Assembly (NCBI GenBank): GCA_017535665.1
Contig: JAFXTS010000005.1
Location: 1-64,000 of the forward strand
Length of the DNA: 64,000 nucleotides
Direction of reading: 5' to 3'
From: Bacteroidales bacterium
Lineage (GTDB): Bacteria > Bacteroidota > Bacteroidia > Bacteroidales > WCHB1-69
The notes under the pieces are model-generated. The model searched no databases. It was not told the DNA's origin and saw only the letters and a program-made list of their open reading frames with translations. A program made the translations under genes and the position numbers. This document shows, one piece after another, positions 7,774 through 15,653 of this stretch (position 1 is the first letter of the stretch; each line of letters starts with the position of its first letter).

Positions 7774-9288
7774 ATGATAACCAAAACCGAACTGCAAGAC
7801 CTACTGCAAACCACTGAGACTTATCGCGTGGAGCGCACCACGTCCACCAATGATATGGACAAGTTTCAAGAAGCCATTTGTGCCTTTGCCAACGATTTGC
7901 CCAACTCAAGGAAGAAAGGGTACTTGATTTTGGGCGCATACGACAATGGCACCTTGTCGGGGCTGAAAGTGGATGATGCCTTGCTGAAGAAGATTGCCGC
8001 CATCCGTTCCGATGGAAACGTATTGCCATTGCCAGTGATGTCGGTTGAACGTTTCGAGTTCCCCGAAGGCGACTTGCTCGTGGCCGAGGTCTCGCCTTCA
8101 CTGCTTCCACCCGTCCGCTATCGGGGCCGAACCTTTGTGCGCATTGGTCCTCGCCGAGATATTGCCACCGAAGCCGAAGAACGCATCCTTATGGAGCGCA
8201 GGACTTCCTATATGGCTACTTTTGACGCGATGCCTTGTTTGGGCGCAACCATCAACGACATCGACACCCATTACATCAAACAAGAGTACCTTCCACAGGT
8301 CATTGATGCGGAAGTGTTGTCTGGCGACCAGCGCGACATCAAGGAACAACTGGCCGCAATACATTTGTACGATTTAACGCACGATTGTCCCACCAATGCG
8401 GCCATCATTCTCTTTGGGAAGAATCCACGGTATTTCTTCCCTGGCTTCTACATCCAATACGTCCGCTTTGCTGGGAAAGCCATCGGAGGTGCTGTGCTCA
8501 ATGAAAAACGATTCCAAGGACCGCTTTATCGGCTGCTCCCCGAAATGGAAATGTTTGTCAGCAATGCCATTATCACCCAACGGCCAGTTTCAGTCAGCCT
8601 TTTCCGGGAGAAAACGGTCATCAACTATCCTAACAACGCCTTGCGCGAGTTGCTGATGAATGCCTGTATGCATCGTGATTATCAAGCGAACATGCCCGTC
8701 CGTTTGTATCAGTTTGAGGATCATATCGAAATCATGAACGCTGGCGGCCTATATGGCGAAGCCCGTCCCGAAAATTTTCCCAATGTAAACGACTATCGGA
8801 ATCCCATCGTAGCCGAAGCCATGAAGGAAATGAAATATGTGAATATGTTTAACCAAGGTATTCGACGAGTACAGGAAATGCTGCTGGAAAACAACAACAA
8901 GGAGGCCGAATTTGATGTTTCCAAGCTAACCGTTTTTGCTGTGAACGTTTTCTCTACAGTTGACGATGTCCCTCAAAGTGATACTCCAGATGATACTCAA
9001 GATGATACTCAAGATGGTACTCAAGATGGTACTCAAGGTGGTACCCAAAGTAAAAATCTTGATTTATGGATAGAAGAGCAGATAAAGAAAAATCCCAACA
9101 TCACGACCGAAGAATTGTCTAAGGTCTCTGGCAAAGGCATTAATACTATCAAACGTCATATTTCAAAACTACCCCATATCAAATATGTCGGTAGCGGCTA
9201 TAGCGGACATTGGGAAATAATAGATTATAAAAGATCAAAACAAGATGCAGGTGCTGCTGACGGGAAAAAGGAGGGTAAAATAAATTAA
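7774..9288 (+). CDS. AlbA_2 (schlafen-like) / ATPase-like / winged-helix protein
   Basis: The 504 residues divide into an N-terminal AlbA_2 domain (about 8-125, with GYLILGAYDNGTLSG and YRGRTFVRIGPR), a GHKL/HATPase_c_4-like domain (about 280-395, N-box-like LRELLMNACMHRDY), a repetitive linker (about 402-425) and a C-terminal winged helix (about 430-490). These proteins are annotated as putative transcriptional regulators or ATP-binding proteins and are common in type I R-M and defence loci. Function is not established. It starts 12 bases after the HEPN-like gene. Its codon use is less AT-rich than both neighbours, which suggests a separate origin within the island. Two truncated relatives lie at 1037-1609 and 10767-10919. 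Confidence 0.85.
   Translation: MITKTELQDLLQTTETYRVERTTSTNDMDKFQEAICAFANDLPNSRKKGYLILGAYDNGTLSGLKVDDALLKKIAAIRSDGNVLPLPVMSVERFEFPEGDLLVAEVSPSLLPPVRYRGRTFVRIGPRRDIATEAEERILMERRTSYMATFDAMPCLGATINDIDTHYIKQEYLPQVIDAEVLSGDQRDIKEQLAAIHLYDLTHDCPTNAAIILFGKNPRYFFPGFYIQYVRFAGKAIGGAVLNEKRFQGPLYRLLPEMEMFVSNAIITQRPVSVSLFREKTVINYPNNALRELLMNACMHRDYQANMPVRLYQFEDHIEIMNAGGLYGEARPENFPNVNDYRNPIVAEAMKEMKYVNMFNQGIRRVQEMLLENNNKEAEFDVSKLTVFAVNVFSTVDDVPQSDTPDDTQDDTQDGTQDGTQGGTQSKNLDLWIEEQIKKNPNITTEELSKVSGKGINTIKRHISKLPHIKYVGSGYSGHWEIIDYKRSKQDAGAADGKKEGKIN
8977..9048 (+). repeat. Six 12-bp tandem repeats encoding a DDTQ/DGTQ linker
   Basis: Six successive 12-bp units of the form GATGATACTCAA or GATGGTACTCAA, the outer ones slightly diverged, encode Asp-Asp-Thr-Gln type repeats between the ATPase-like and winged-helix domains. 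Copy changes would alter linker length without shifting frame. The unit differs from the one at 1340-1399 but occupies the same linker position. Confidence 0.95.
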
Positions 9289-9304
9289 AAATAGAAGAAA
9301 TATA

Positions 9305-10648
9305 ATGAAAGAAGACATCAATAAATTGTCACATGCAGAGTTTCTTTCGTTTTTATATAGCGAAAGAGATCGTGAAATCTCAAATAAATACATGCCTGGA
9401 TGGAGTAATTGGGTTCTGATAGGAGCGATGGTTTCATTTTTAACAATAACATATAATTTACTTAAATCCAATGCTTTTAAGGTTCAAGAGTCCGTCTTTA
9501 TCCTACTATTAAGTGGTTTTCTTGCTGCGGCATTAGCTTATTATCCAACTTTCAAATGGATACTCAGACTCATATCAAGGAAACGTTCCATTGATTATAG
9601 CAAGTTATGCACTTTAAAAGAGGCTGCCCCTACAACTATGATTGTTTTCGGAACAATTATTTCAATAGTAATGGCTTTAGTGTTATATAAATATGAATTG
9701 CCCTCATCACTCGTGTTTTTGTGGTTGATATTATTTATCATTAAAATCATAACAATTGTTGATTTAATAGTTCATCGCAATAATCTTGTTATAGCAATAG
9801 AAAAAATAGATGGGTTCAGAAATTCTACTATTGAAGCAGTGTTTTCCATAGTAAATTTATTAATAGCGGGCATAATATTTAATTTGTCTTTTAGACACAT
9901 AAAAACATTAAACTTTACATCTTTCCCTACTATCAGTCTGGAATTTGAAATTGCCATTTGCATAGTATTTCTTTTGATACTGCTGTTTTTGATGATTTAT
10001 TTTAACGAATCGAAAGATAACAAAGCAGAAAAGAATATCGATTTTATCATCGACAGATATAATTATGACAATTTGTCACAAGAAGATGCATATACAGAAT
10101 TGCTAATCCTTCGCCATGGAAAAGATTCTATTCAAGCATTGGAATATGAGCAAAAAAAGCTTTCGGATTCCATTTCTATTCTAGAAAAAAGACAAAGTGA
10201 TATTGAGAAAATTGATTATTCGAAAAAATCAACAGAAGATGTTGATAGAGCATTAGATATTATTGACAATATAAGTAAAGATTGTGAACGATATACTATA
10301 GTGATTAAATCTCTTTTAAATAAAATGAAAGAAATACTAGACTTACGAATACCAATCAACGAATCTGAGTATAAAACTCTTTTTGATAAAATAGAATCTT
10401 CTCGTGAATTGGTCGAATCTTTGACGGAAAAATGTAGTCATTCAATTACAATAATTAAAACAATTGTTGAAAATAAAAAGAAATTGATATGTAGGTATCG
10501 AGGAGGTCTTTGTGAGAATTTAGAATGTCAAGATAGAAACAAAAGAAGAACAATAATGCATAGTGTTTTGTTATTTCTTAGAAAAATAAAACTAAAACCA
10601 CACATTATATCAAATAGAGTTAGAATGAAGTGTAATTTACGCAAATAA
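9305..10648 (+). CDS. Polytopic membrane protein with coiled-coil C-terminal half
   Basis: Family not recognised. The 447-residue product has a short polar N-terminus and about six hydrophobic segments (about residues 33-53, 64-82, 108-130, 133-155, 178-198 and 215-236). A long charged, probably coiled-coil region follows (about 280-400, e.g. LEYEQKKLSDSISILEKRQ), then a very basic C-terminus containing CRYRGGLCENLEC. It is AT-rich like the Pycsar-like block. It lies 16 bases after the AlbA_2 gene and ends just before the hsdR scrap. Membrane proteins with cytoplasmic coiled coils are frequent effectors or sensors in anti-phage systems, but nothing in the sequence proves that. Confidence 0.65.
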   Translation: MKEDINKLSHAEFLSFLYSERDREISNKYMPGWSNWVLIGAMVSFLTITYNLLKSNAFKVQESVFILLLSGFLAAALAYYPTFKWILRLISRKRSIDYSKLCTLKEAAPTTMIVFGTIISIVMALVLYKYELPSSLVFLWLILFIIKIITIVDLIVHRNNLVIAIEKIDGFRNSTIEAVFSIVNLLIAGIIFNLSFRHIKTLNFTSFPTISLEFEIAICIVFLLILLFLMIYFNESKDNKAEKNIDFIIDRYNYDNLSQEDAYTELLILRHGKDSIQALEYEQKKLSDSISILEKRQSDIEKIDYSKKSTEDVDRALDIIDNISKDCERYTIVIKSLLNKMKEILDLRIPINESEYKTLFDKIESSRELVESLTEKCSHSITIIKTIVENKKKLICRYRGGLCENLECQDRNKRRTIMHSVLLFLRKIKLKPHIISNRVRMKCNLRK

Positions 10649-10658
10649 CCATTGGATT

Positions 10659-10740
10659 ATGTCTTATATCTCCTTCAAAGAAAACGACATGAGCCAACGC
10701 CCCGCTTTGGAATTGATGTGAAGTTGGGTTCTTTAATACG
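10659..10740 (+). pseudogene. 5' scrap of a second hsdR gene
   Basis: From ATG at 10659 the frame encodes MSYISFKENDMSQRPALEL and hits TGA at 10719. The intact HsdR begins [19 protein letters not shown]. Across the 47 bases from 10668 I count 42 identical to the start of intact hsdR (11758-11804). After the frame breaks, AAGTTGGGTT still resembles the AAGCTGGGCT of hsdR in another phase. This is the beginning of an hsdR copy abandoned about 1.1 kb upstream of the intact gene. It marks the right edge of the inserted cargo. Confidence 0.85.
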
Positions 10741-10766
10741 ATCGATAACCAAAAAATATATACCAA

Positions 10767-10919
10767 ATGATATCAAACCCCGAACTGCAAGACCTACTGC
10801 AAACCACCGAGACCTACCGCGTGGAGCGCACCTATTCCACCAGTGTCACTCAAGAAGACACCCAAGAAGACACCCAAGATGATACTCAAGGTATTAATCA
10901 TCAAACACTATCATTATGA
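10767..10919 (+). pseudogene. Collapsed AlbA_2 gene: N-terminus joined directly to the linker repeat
   Basis: This 50-codon frame begins MISNPELQDLLQTTETYR, nearly the start of the intact AlbA_2 protein at 7774 (MITKTELQDLLQTTETYR). After about 25 residues it passes straight into TQEDTQEDTQDDTQ, the 12-bp-repeat linker that normally follows residue 400. All of the AlbA_2 and ATPase-like domains and the winged helix are missing. The stop overlaps the ATG of the second dinD (ATGA), so the remnant may now act as a short leader that couples translation of dinD. Confidence 0.85.
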
Positions 10920-11749
10920 AATCCGAAGAAATCCAAACCTTATTCGAGCAGTTCGAGAAGGCTGCTGTAACAATCGAGAATGTTGAATGCTGGAGCGCAC
11001 GGGATTTGTATCCGATATTGGGTTATACCCAATGGCGCAACTTCATGAATGCAGTTGACAAAGCTAAAGAGGCCTGCATCAATGCAGGACAAAAACTAAC
11101 CGACCATTTTGCTGACGTCAGCAAAACGATACCCATGCCGAAAGGTGCTGAAAAAGAAATAGATGACATCCTCTTGACCCGTTATGCCTGCTATCTGATT
11201 GCCCAGAACGGAGACCCGCGCAAACCGCAAATCGCTTTCGCTCAGACCTATTTCGCCGTCCAGACCCGTAGGGCGGAACTTATCGAACAACGGCTTCTGG
11301 AGGCCGAACGTGTAAAAGCAAGAGCCAAACTGCAGGAAACCGAGAAGAAACTCTCCGGCATACTCTACGAAAGAGGGGTGAACGATAAAGGATTTGCTAA
11401 CATCCGGTCGAAAGGCGACCAGGCACTGTTCCATCTCTCCACACAGCAGATGAAAACCAAAATGGGCGTGCCCGACAACCGTCCCGTGGCCGATTTCTTG
11501 CCTACCATCAGCATCAAAGCCAAGGATTTCGCCGCAGAAATGACCAACGTGAATGTGCAGTCCAAAGATCTGCAGGGCGAACCGGCCATCACCAAAGAAC
11601 ATGTGGACAACAACGAGGCGGTAAGAAAAATACTGCTGGAACGCGGCATCGTGCCCGAAAACCTCCCTCCCGCCGAAGATGTGAAAAAAGTGGAACGCCG
11701 CCTGAAAAGCGAGGGAAAGAAAGCTTTGGAAAATAAAAAGAAGAAATAA
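10916..11749 (+). CDS. dinD: DinD-like DNA damage-inducible protein D (copy 2)
   Basis: The 277-residue product has the same motif order as copy 1: [55 protein letters not shown] and [20 protein letters not shown]. The C-terminus is very lysine-rich. It is closer in length and sequence to canonical E. coli DinD than copy 1 and is less AT-rich than the cargo. The start overlaps the AlbA_2 remnant by four bases and the stop overlaps the hsdR start by one base (TAATG), so dinD and hsdR should be translationally coupled. Involvement in DNA-damage handling around restriction is a family-based inference. Confidence 0.88.
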   Translation: MKSEEIQTLFEQFEKAAVTIENVECWSARDLYPILGYTQWRNFMNAVDKAKEACINAGQKLTDHFADVSKTIPMPKGAEKEIDDILLTRYACYLIAQNGDPRKPQIAFAQTYFAVQTRRAELIEQRLLEAERVKARAKLQETEKKLSGILYERGVNDKGFANIRSKGDQALFHLSTQQMKTKMGVPDNRPVADFLPTISIKAKDFAAEMTNVNVQSKDLQGEPAITKEHVDNNEAVRKILLERGIVPENLPPAEDVKKVERRLKSEGKKALENKKKK

Positions 11750-14700
11750 TGGAACGAATCTCCTTCAAAGAAAACGACATCAGCCAACGGCCGGCGCTGG
11801 AATTCCTACAGAAGCTGGGCTACCACTACCTATCGCAGGAGGAAGCCCTCGAACAGCGCGGCGGCAAGACCTCCAACGTGCTGCTCGAAGAGGTGCTGCG
11901 GCAACAGCTGCATAAGCTGAACTCCATCCGCGTCGGCAGCCACAGCGAGGCCCGCTTCTCGGAACAGAATATCGAGAACGGCATCGCCGCTATGCGCAAC
12001 GTACCGATGGAAGACGGCCACATCAGCGGCAACGAGGCCGTGTATAATATGCTCACCCTCGGCAAGGCCTTCGAACAGAGCATCGACGGCGACAAGAAAA
12101 GCTATACCATGCGCTATATCGACTGGCAACAGCCCGAGAACAACAGCTATCACGTCACCGAGGAGTTTGCCGTCACCCGTGCGGGCTCCAACGACACCTA
12201 CCGTCCCGACATCGTGCTCTTCGTGAACGGCATCCCGCTGGTGGTCATCGAGTGCAAACGTCCCGATGTCAAAGGGGCGGAAGAACAGGCCGTTTCGCAA
12301 CACCTGCGTAACCAGAAGGAGGACGGCATCCGCAGTCTGTATGTCTATAGCGCGTTGCTGTTGGCCATCGGTAACAGTTTCGGCAGCTACGCCACTACCG
12401 GCTCGCCAGCACAGTTCTGGAACAAGTGGCACGAGATGTTCCCCGACAAGGAGGCGGAGCAGACGTACCGCCAGCAATTGAACCAGCTGGTGGTCAACAG
12501 GGAGGTCACCCCACAGGACGAATACCTGTATAACCTCTGTCGTCCGGAGCGGCTGCTGGAACTGATGTACCACTTCACCATTTACGATGCGGGCATCAAG
12601 AAATTGGCTCGTTACCAGCAGTTTTTCACCGTGAAGGAGACGCTGGAGCGAGTGAAAACTATCGAGGCCGGAAGACGAAACGGCGGAGTGGTGTGGCATA
12701 CGCAAGGTAGCGGCAAGTCGCTGACTATGGTGATGTTGGCGCAAAAGATTGCGCAGGATGCCAGCATCCGCAACCCGCGCATCGTGTTGGTGACCGACCG
12801 CACCGACCTCGACAGCCAGATTACCAAGACCTTCCGCAAGTGCGGCAAGGAGGTGGAGAACGCCACCACCGGTCAGCGGCTGGTGGAACTGCTGGAGAGC
12901 GGCACAGACGCTATCATCACCACCGTCATCAACAAGTTCGCCACAGCCATCAAGAAAATCCGCCAGCCACTTACCGACCCCAATATCTTCATCCTGATTG
13001 ATGAGGCGCACCGCAGCCAATATAAGGAACTGGCCATCCAGATGAACCGTGTGCTGCCCAACGCCTGCAAAATCGCCTTCACCGGCACCCCGCTGATGAA
13101 GAAGGACAAGAACACCGCCCGCACCTTCGGCGGTATCATCAAACCCGTCTATACCGTAAAGCAAGCCGTTGAGGATAAGGCCGTTGTACCGCTGCTCTAT
13201 GAGGGACGTTTGGCGCCGCAGTCGGTGAACGAAGGCCCTATCGACAGCTTCTTCGACCAAGTTTGCGAGGATTTGACCGAGTACCAGACCACCGACCTGA
13301 AAAAGAAGTTTTCGCGCACCGACATCCTTAACCAGACAGAGCAGCGCATCTATTCCATCGCCATTGACCTGTCGAAGCACTATGCCGACAACTGGCAGGG
13401 CACGGGCTTCAAGGCGATGCTGGTAACACCCAAGAAAAAAGTGGCCATCCTTTACAAGAAGTATCTGGATGAAATCGCAAAAGTAACCTCGGAAGTGCTC
13501 ATCACCGCCCCCGACGACCGCGAAGGGGAGGAGATCGCTTACGGTGGTACAGCGCAGGAAGTCAAGGATTTCTGGAAACGGATGATGGACGAGCACGGGA
13601 CTCCGCAGAAGTATCAGGAGAATCTGATTTCCCGCTTTAAAAATCAGGATTCACCCGAAGTGATGATTGTGGTTGACAAGCTACTCACCGGCTTCGACGA
13701 GCCGAAGGTGGCGGTGATGTACCTCGACCGCAATTTGAGCGGGCACACTTTGCTACAGGCGGTGGCGCGCGTGAACCGCACCTGCGAAGGAAAGGACTAT
13801 GGCTATATTATTGATTATTATGGTGTTTTGTCAGAATTAGACAGCGCACTGAGCATCTATTCCGAATACGACGAAGAGGATAAGGATGTTTTCCGCGAGA
13901 CGTTAGTGCCTGTGAGCGACAAGATTGCGGAGCTGCCGCAACGCCACTCCGACCTTTGGGAATTGTTCAAGATGATTCCCAACAAGCGCGATTTGGAGGC
14001 CTACGCCCAGTCGTTGCGTATGGAGGATCGCCGCCATGAGTTCTACGACCGTCTCACCGCCTTTTCTTCGGTGATGCAAATCGCCCTTTCGACCGAAGAC
14101 TTTTTCAAAAACACTGACGAGAAAACTATCCGACGCTACAAGGAGGATTTGAATATGTTTGCCAAACTGCGCACCGCCGTGCAGTTGCGCTACTCTGACA
14201 CAGTAGATTACAAAAAATACGAGGCCCGCATCGAGAAGCTCATCAACCACCATGTGGAGAGTGATGCCGTGAAGGTCATTACGAATCTCGTAAATATTTT
14301 CGACAAGGAAAATTTCCAGAAGGAGGTGGACAGCGTGGTGGGAACCGCCGCCAAGGCCGATACAATAGCCACGCGTACAGCCAAATACATCCGTGAGAAT
14401 ATGGACTCCGACCCTGCTTTTTACAAGAAATTCTCACAACTCATCAAGGAAACTATTGAACTATATGAGCAGGGCCGTCTGACCGAAAATGAGTATTTGG
14501 AAAAGATGATGCAGTACAAAGAGGACGTGCTGAACCACACCGACAGCGAGCTTCCCGCCGAGTTGGAACACAACAATGCGGCAAAAGCCTACTTCGGTAT
14601 CGCATTGGAGAATTACAAGCGTCTTTTCCCCGAAATGCCCGTCCGCGAAATGGCCTTGGCCACCGCCCACGCTTTCGATGACATCATTCGTCAAACGGTG

Positions 14701-14886
14701 ATTGTAGATAATTCTGTATTAGTGGATTGGCAGTCGAAAACCGATACCATCGGCAAAATGAAAATCCGCCTTGAGGACGAACTGATTGACAACATCAAGC
14801 GCAAATACAGCCTGACTTTCCCCTTTGACGATATGGACATCATCATTGACGGTTGCGTGGATGTGGCAAAAATTTGGATCCGATGA
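11749..14886 (+). CDS. hsdR: HsdR, type I restriction endonuclease and translocase subunit
   Basis: The 1045-residue length is typical. The N-terminal PD-(D/E)xK nuclease shows D154 in YRPDIVLF and E168-x-K170 in VVIECKRP. SF2 translocase motifs follow: Walker A HTQGSGKS near residue 318, DEAH-like LIDEAHRSQY near 416, FTGTPL near 443 and motif VI QAVARVNRTCEGKDYG near 675. The helical C-terminal part binds the HsdM2S core. It cuts unmodified DNA after ATP-driven translocation. Nothing looks broken. The start is fixed by the overlap with dinD; its stop overlaps the metallopeptidase start by ATGA. Confidence 0.97.
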   Translation: MERISFKENDISQRPALEFLQKLGYHYLSQEEALEQRGGKTSNVLLEEVLRQQLHKLNSIRVGSHSEARFSEQNIENGIAAMRNVPMEDGHISGNEAVYNMLTLGKAFEQSIDGDKKSYTMRYIDWQQPENNSYHVTEEFAVTRAGSNDTYRPDIVLFVNGIPLVVIECKRPDVKGAEEQAVSQHLRNQKEDGIRSLYVYSALLLAIGNSFGSYATTGSPAQFWNKWHEMFPDKEAEQTYRQQLNQLVVNREVTPQDEYLYNLCRPERLLELMYHFTIYDAGIKKLARYQQFFTVKETLERVKTIEAGRRNGGVVWHTQGSGKSLTMVMLAQKIAQDASIRNPRIVLVTDRTDLDSQITKTFRKCGKEVENATTGQRLVELLESGTDAIITTVINKFATAIKKIRQPLTDPNIFILIDEAHRSQYKELAIQMNRVLPNACKIAFTGTPLMKKDKNTARTFGGIIKPVYTVKQAVEDKAVVPLLYEGRLAPQSVNEGPIDSFFDQVCEDLTEYQTTDLKKKFSRTDILNQTEQRIYSIAIDLSKHYADNWQGTGFKAMLVTPKKKVAILYKKYLDEIAKVTSEVLITAPDDREGEEIAYGGTAQEVKDFWKRMMDEHGTPQKYQENLISRFKNQDSPEVMIVVDKLLTGFDEPKVAVMYLDRNLSGHTLLQAVARVNRTCEGKDYGYIIDYYGVLSELDSALSIYSEYDEEDKDVFRETLVPVSDKIAELPQRHSDLWELFKMIPNKRDLEAYAQSLRMEDRRHEFYDRLTAFSSVMQIALSTEDFFKNTDEKTIRRYKEDLNMFAKLRTAVQLRYSDTVDYKKYEARIEKLINHHVESDAVKVITNLVNIFDKENFQKEVDSVVGTAAKADTIATRTAKYIRENMDSDPAFYKKFSQLIKETIELYEQGRLTENEYLEKMMQYKEDVLNHTDSELPAELEHNNAAKAYFGIALENYKRLFPEMPVREMALATAHAFDDIIRQTVIVDNSVLVDWQSKTDTIGKMKIRLEDELIDNIKRKYSLTFPFDDMDIIIDGCVDVAKIWIR

Positions 14887-15581
14887 CAGAAGACAGCATT
14901 CTCTACGGCTCGACCCGCATTGAGTACAGCATTGACTATGTGCCGCGAAAAACGCTCGGCATCCGCGTGGAGCCGGACGGTTCGGTTTGGTTAAAAGCTC
15001 CGGAAAACGCTACTTTGGAAGACATTCGTGAGAAAGTGCATCGCAAGGCACCTTGGATTTTGCGGCAACGGCGTTATTTTGAGTCTTTTGGGATTCCCTC
15101 AACAGAGCGGCAATATATCAGCGGCGAGTCGCACCTCTATTTGGGACGGCAATATATGCTTCGAATCAAGGAAGGGAAGTCCAATCAGGTTCATTATCAG
15201 AATAATATTATTGAAATTGAGTGCAAGAATAAGGAACTTGCGGAGAAAATCTTGCAACGATGGTATGTTGAGCGGGCAAAAATCAAATTTGAGGAATATG
15301 CGAAGTCCATTGTTGAGCATTTCTCAGTATATGGCGTAATGCCGGCATCCATTTCCGTTAGAAAGATGGAAAAACGCTGGGGCTATTGCACCAAAGATGG
15401 CAGTATCTACTTGAATCCCAGATTGATTTGTGCGCCGAGATGTTGTATCGAATATGTCATCACCCACGAAATGTGCCATCTGGTACACCGCAACCACACG
15501 AAAGAGTTTTATGCTTTGCTAACCAAGGAGATGCCCCACTGGGAGCGGTGGAAGGCGAAATTGGAAAGGATGATGAGGTGA
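14883..15581 (+). CDS. YgjP/DUF45-like zinc metallopeptidase
   Basis: The 232-residue protein has the YgjP-like domain: an N-terminal beta-rich part (SIDYVPRKTLGIRVEPDGSV), the signature KRWGYCTKDGSIYLNPRLI, and an HExxH zinc motif in VITHEMCHLVHRNHTKEF near residue 200. Family members resemble SprT and WLM peptidases and commonly follow hsdR in type I loci. The biological substrate is unknown. An upstream start at 14853 is possible, but the ATG at 14883 overlaps the hsdR stop by four bases, the join used throughout this operon. It is the last gene of the R-M locus. Confidence 0.88.
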   Translation: MTEDSILYGSTRIEYSIDYVPRKTLGIRVEPDGSVWLKAPENATLEDIREKVHRKAPWILRQRRYFESFGIPSTERQYISGESHLYLGRQYMLRIKEGKSNQVHYQNNIIEIECKNKELAEKILQRWYVERAKIKFEEYAKSIVEHFSVYGVMPASISVRKMEKRWGYCTKDGSIYLNPRLICAPRCCIEYVITHEMCHLVHRNHTKEFYALLTKEMPHWERWKAKLERMMR

Positions 15582-15609
15582 TTTTTTTCGCAGATAAACT
15601 TTTTCGTTG

Positions 15610-15617
15610 TATCTTTG
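15610..15617 (+). promoter_or_regulatory. -7 element of a Bacteroidetes promoter for the GH92 gene
   Basis: TATCTTTG fits TAnnTTTG and lies 37 bases before the ATG at 15654. Only a T-rich stretch near 15583-15590 occupies the -33 position. It separates expression of the mannosidase from the R-M operon. Confidence 0.6.
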
Positions 15618-15653
15618 CAACCGAAATTGAAAACTTTTCTATCCCATTATTTT

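Noticed and set aside
11830..13596. Long open frame on the minus strand (588 codons) opposite hsdR
   Set aside because: It is a shadow of hsdR, which has all its motifs and conserved length.
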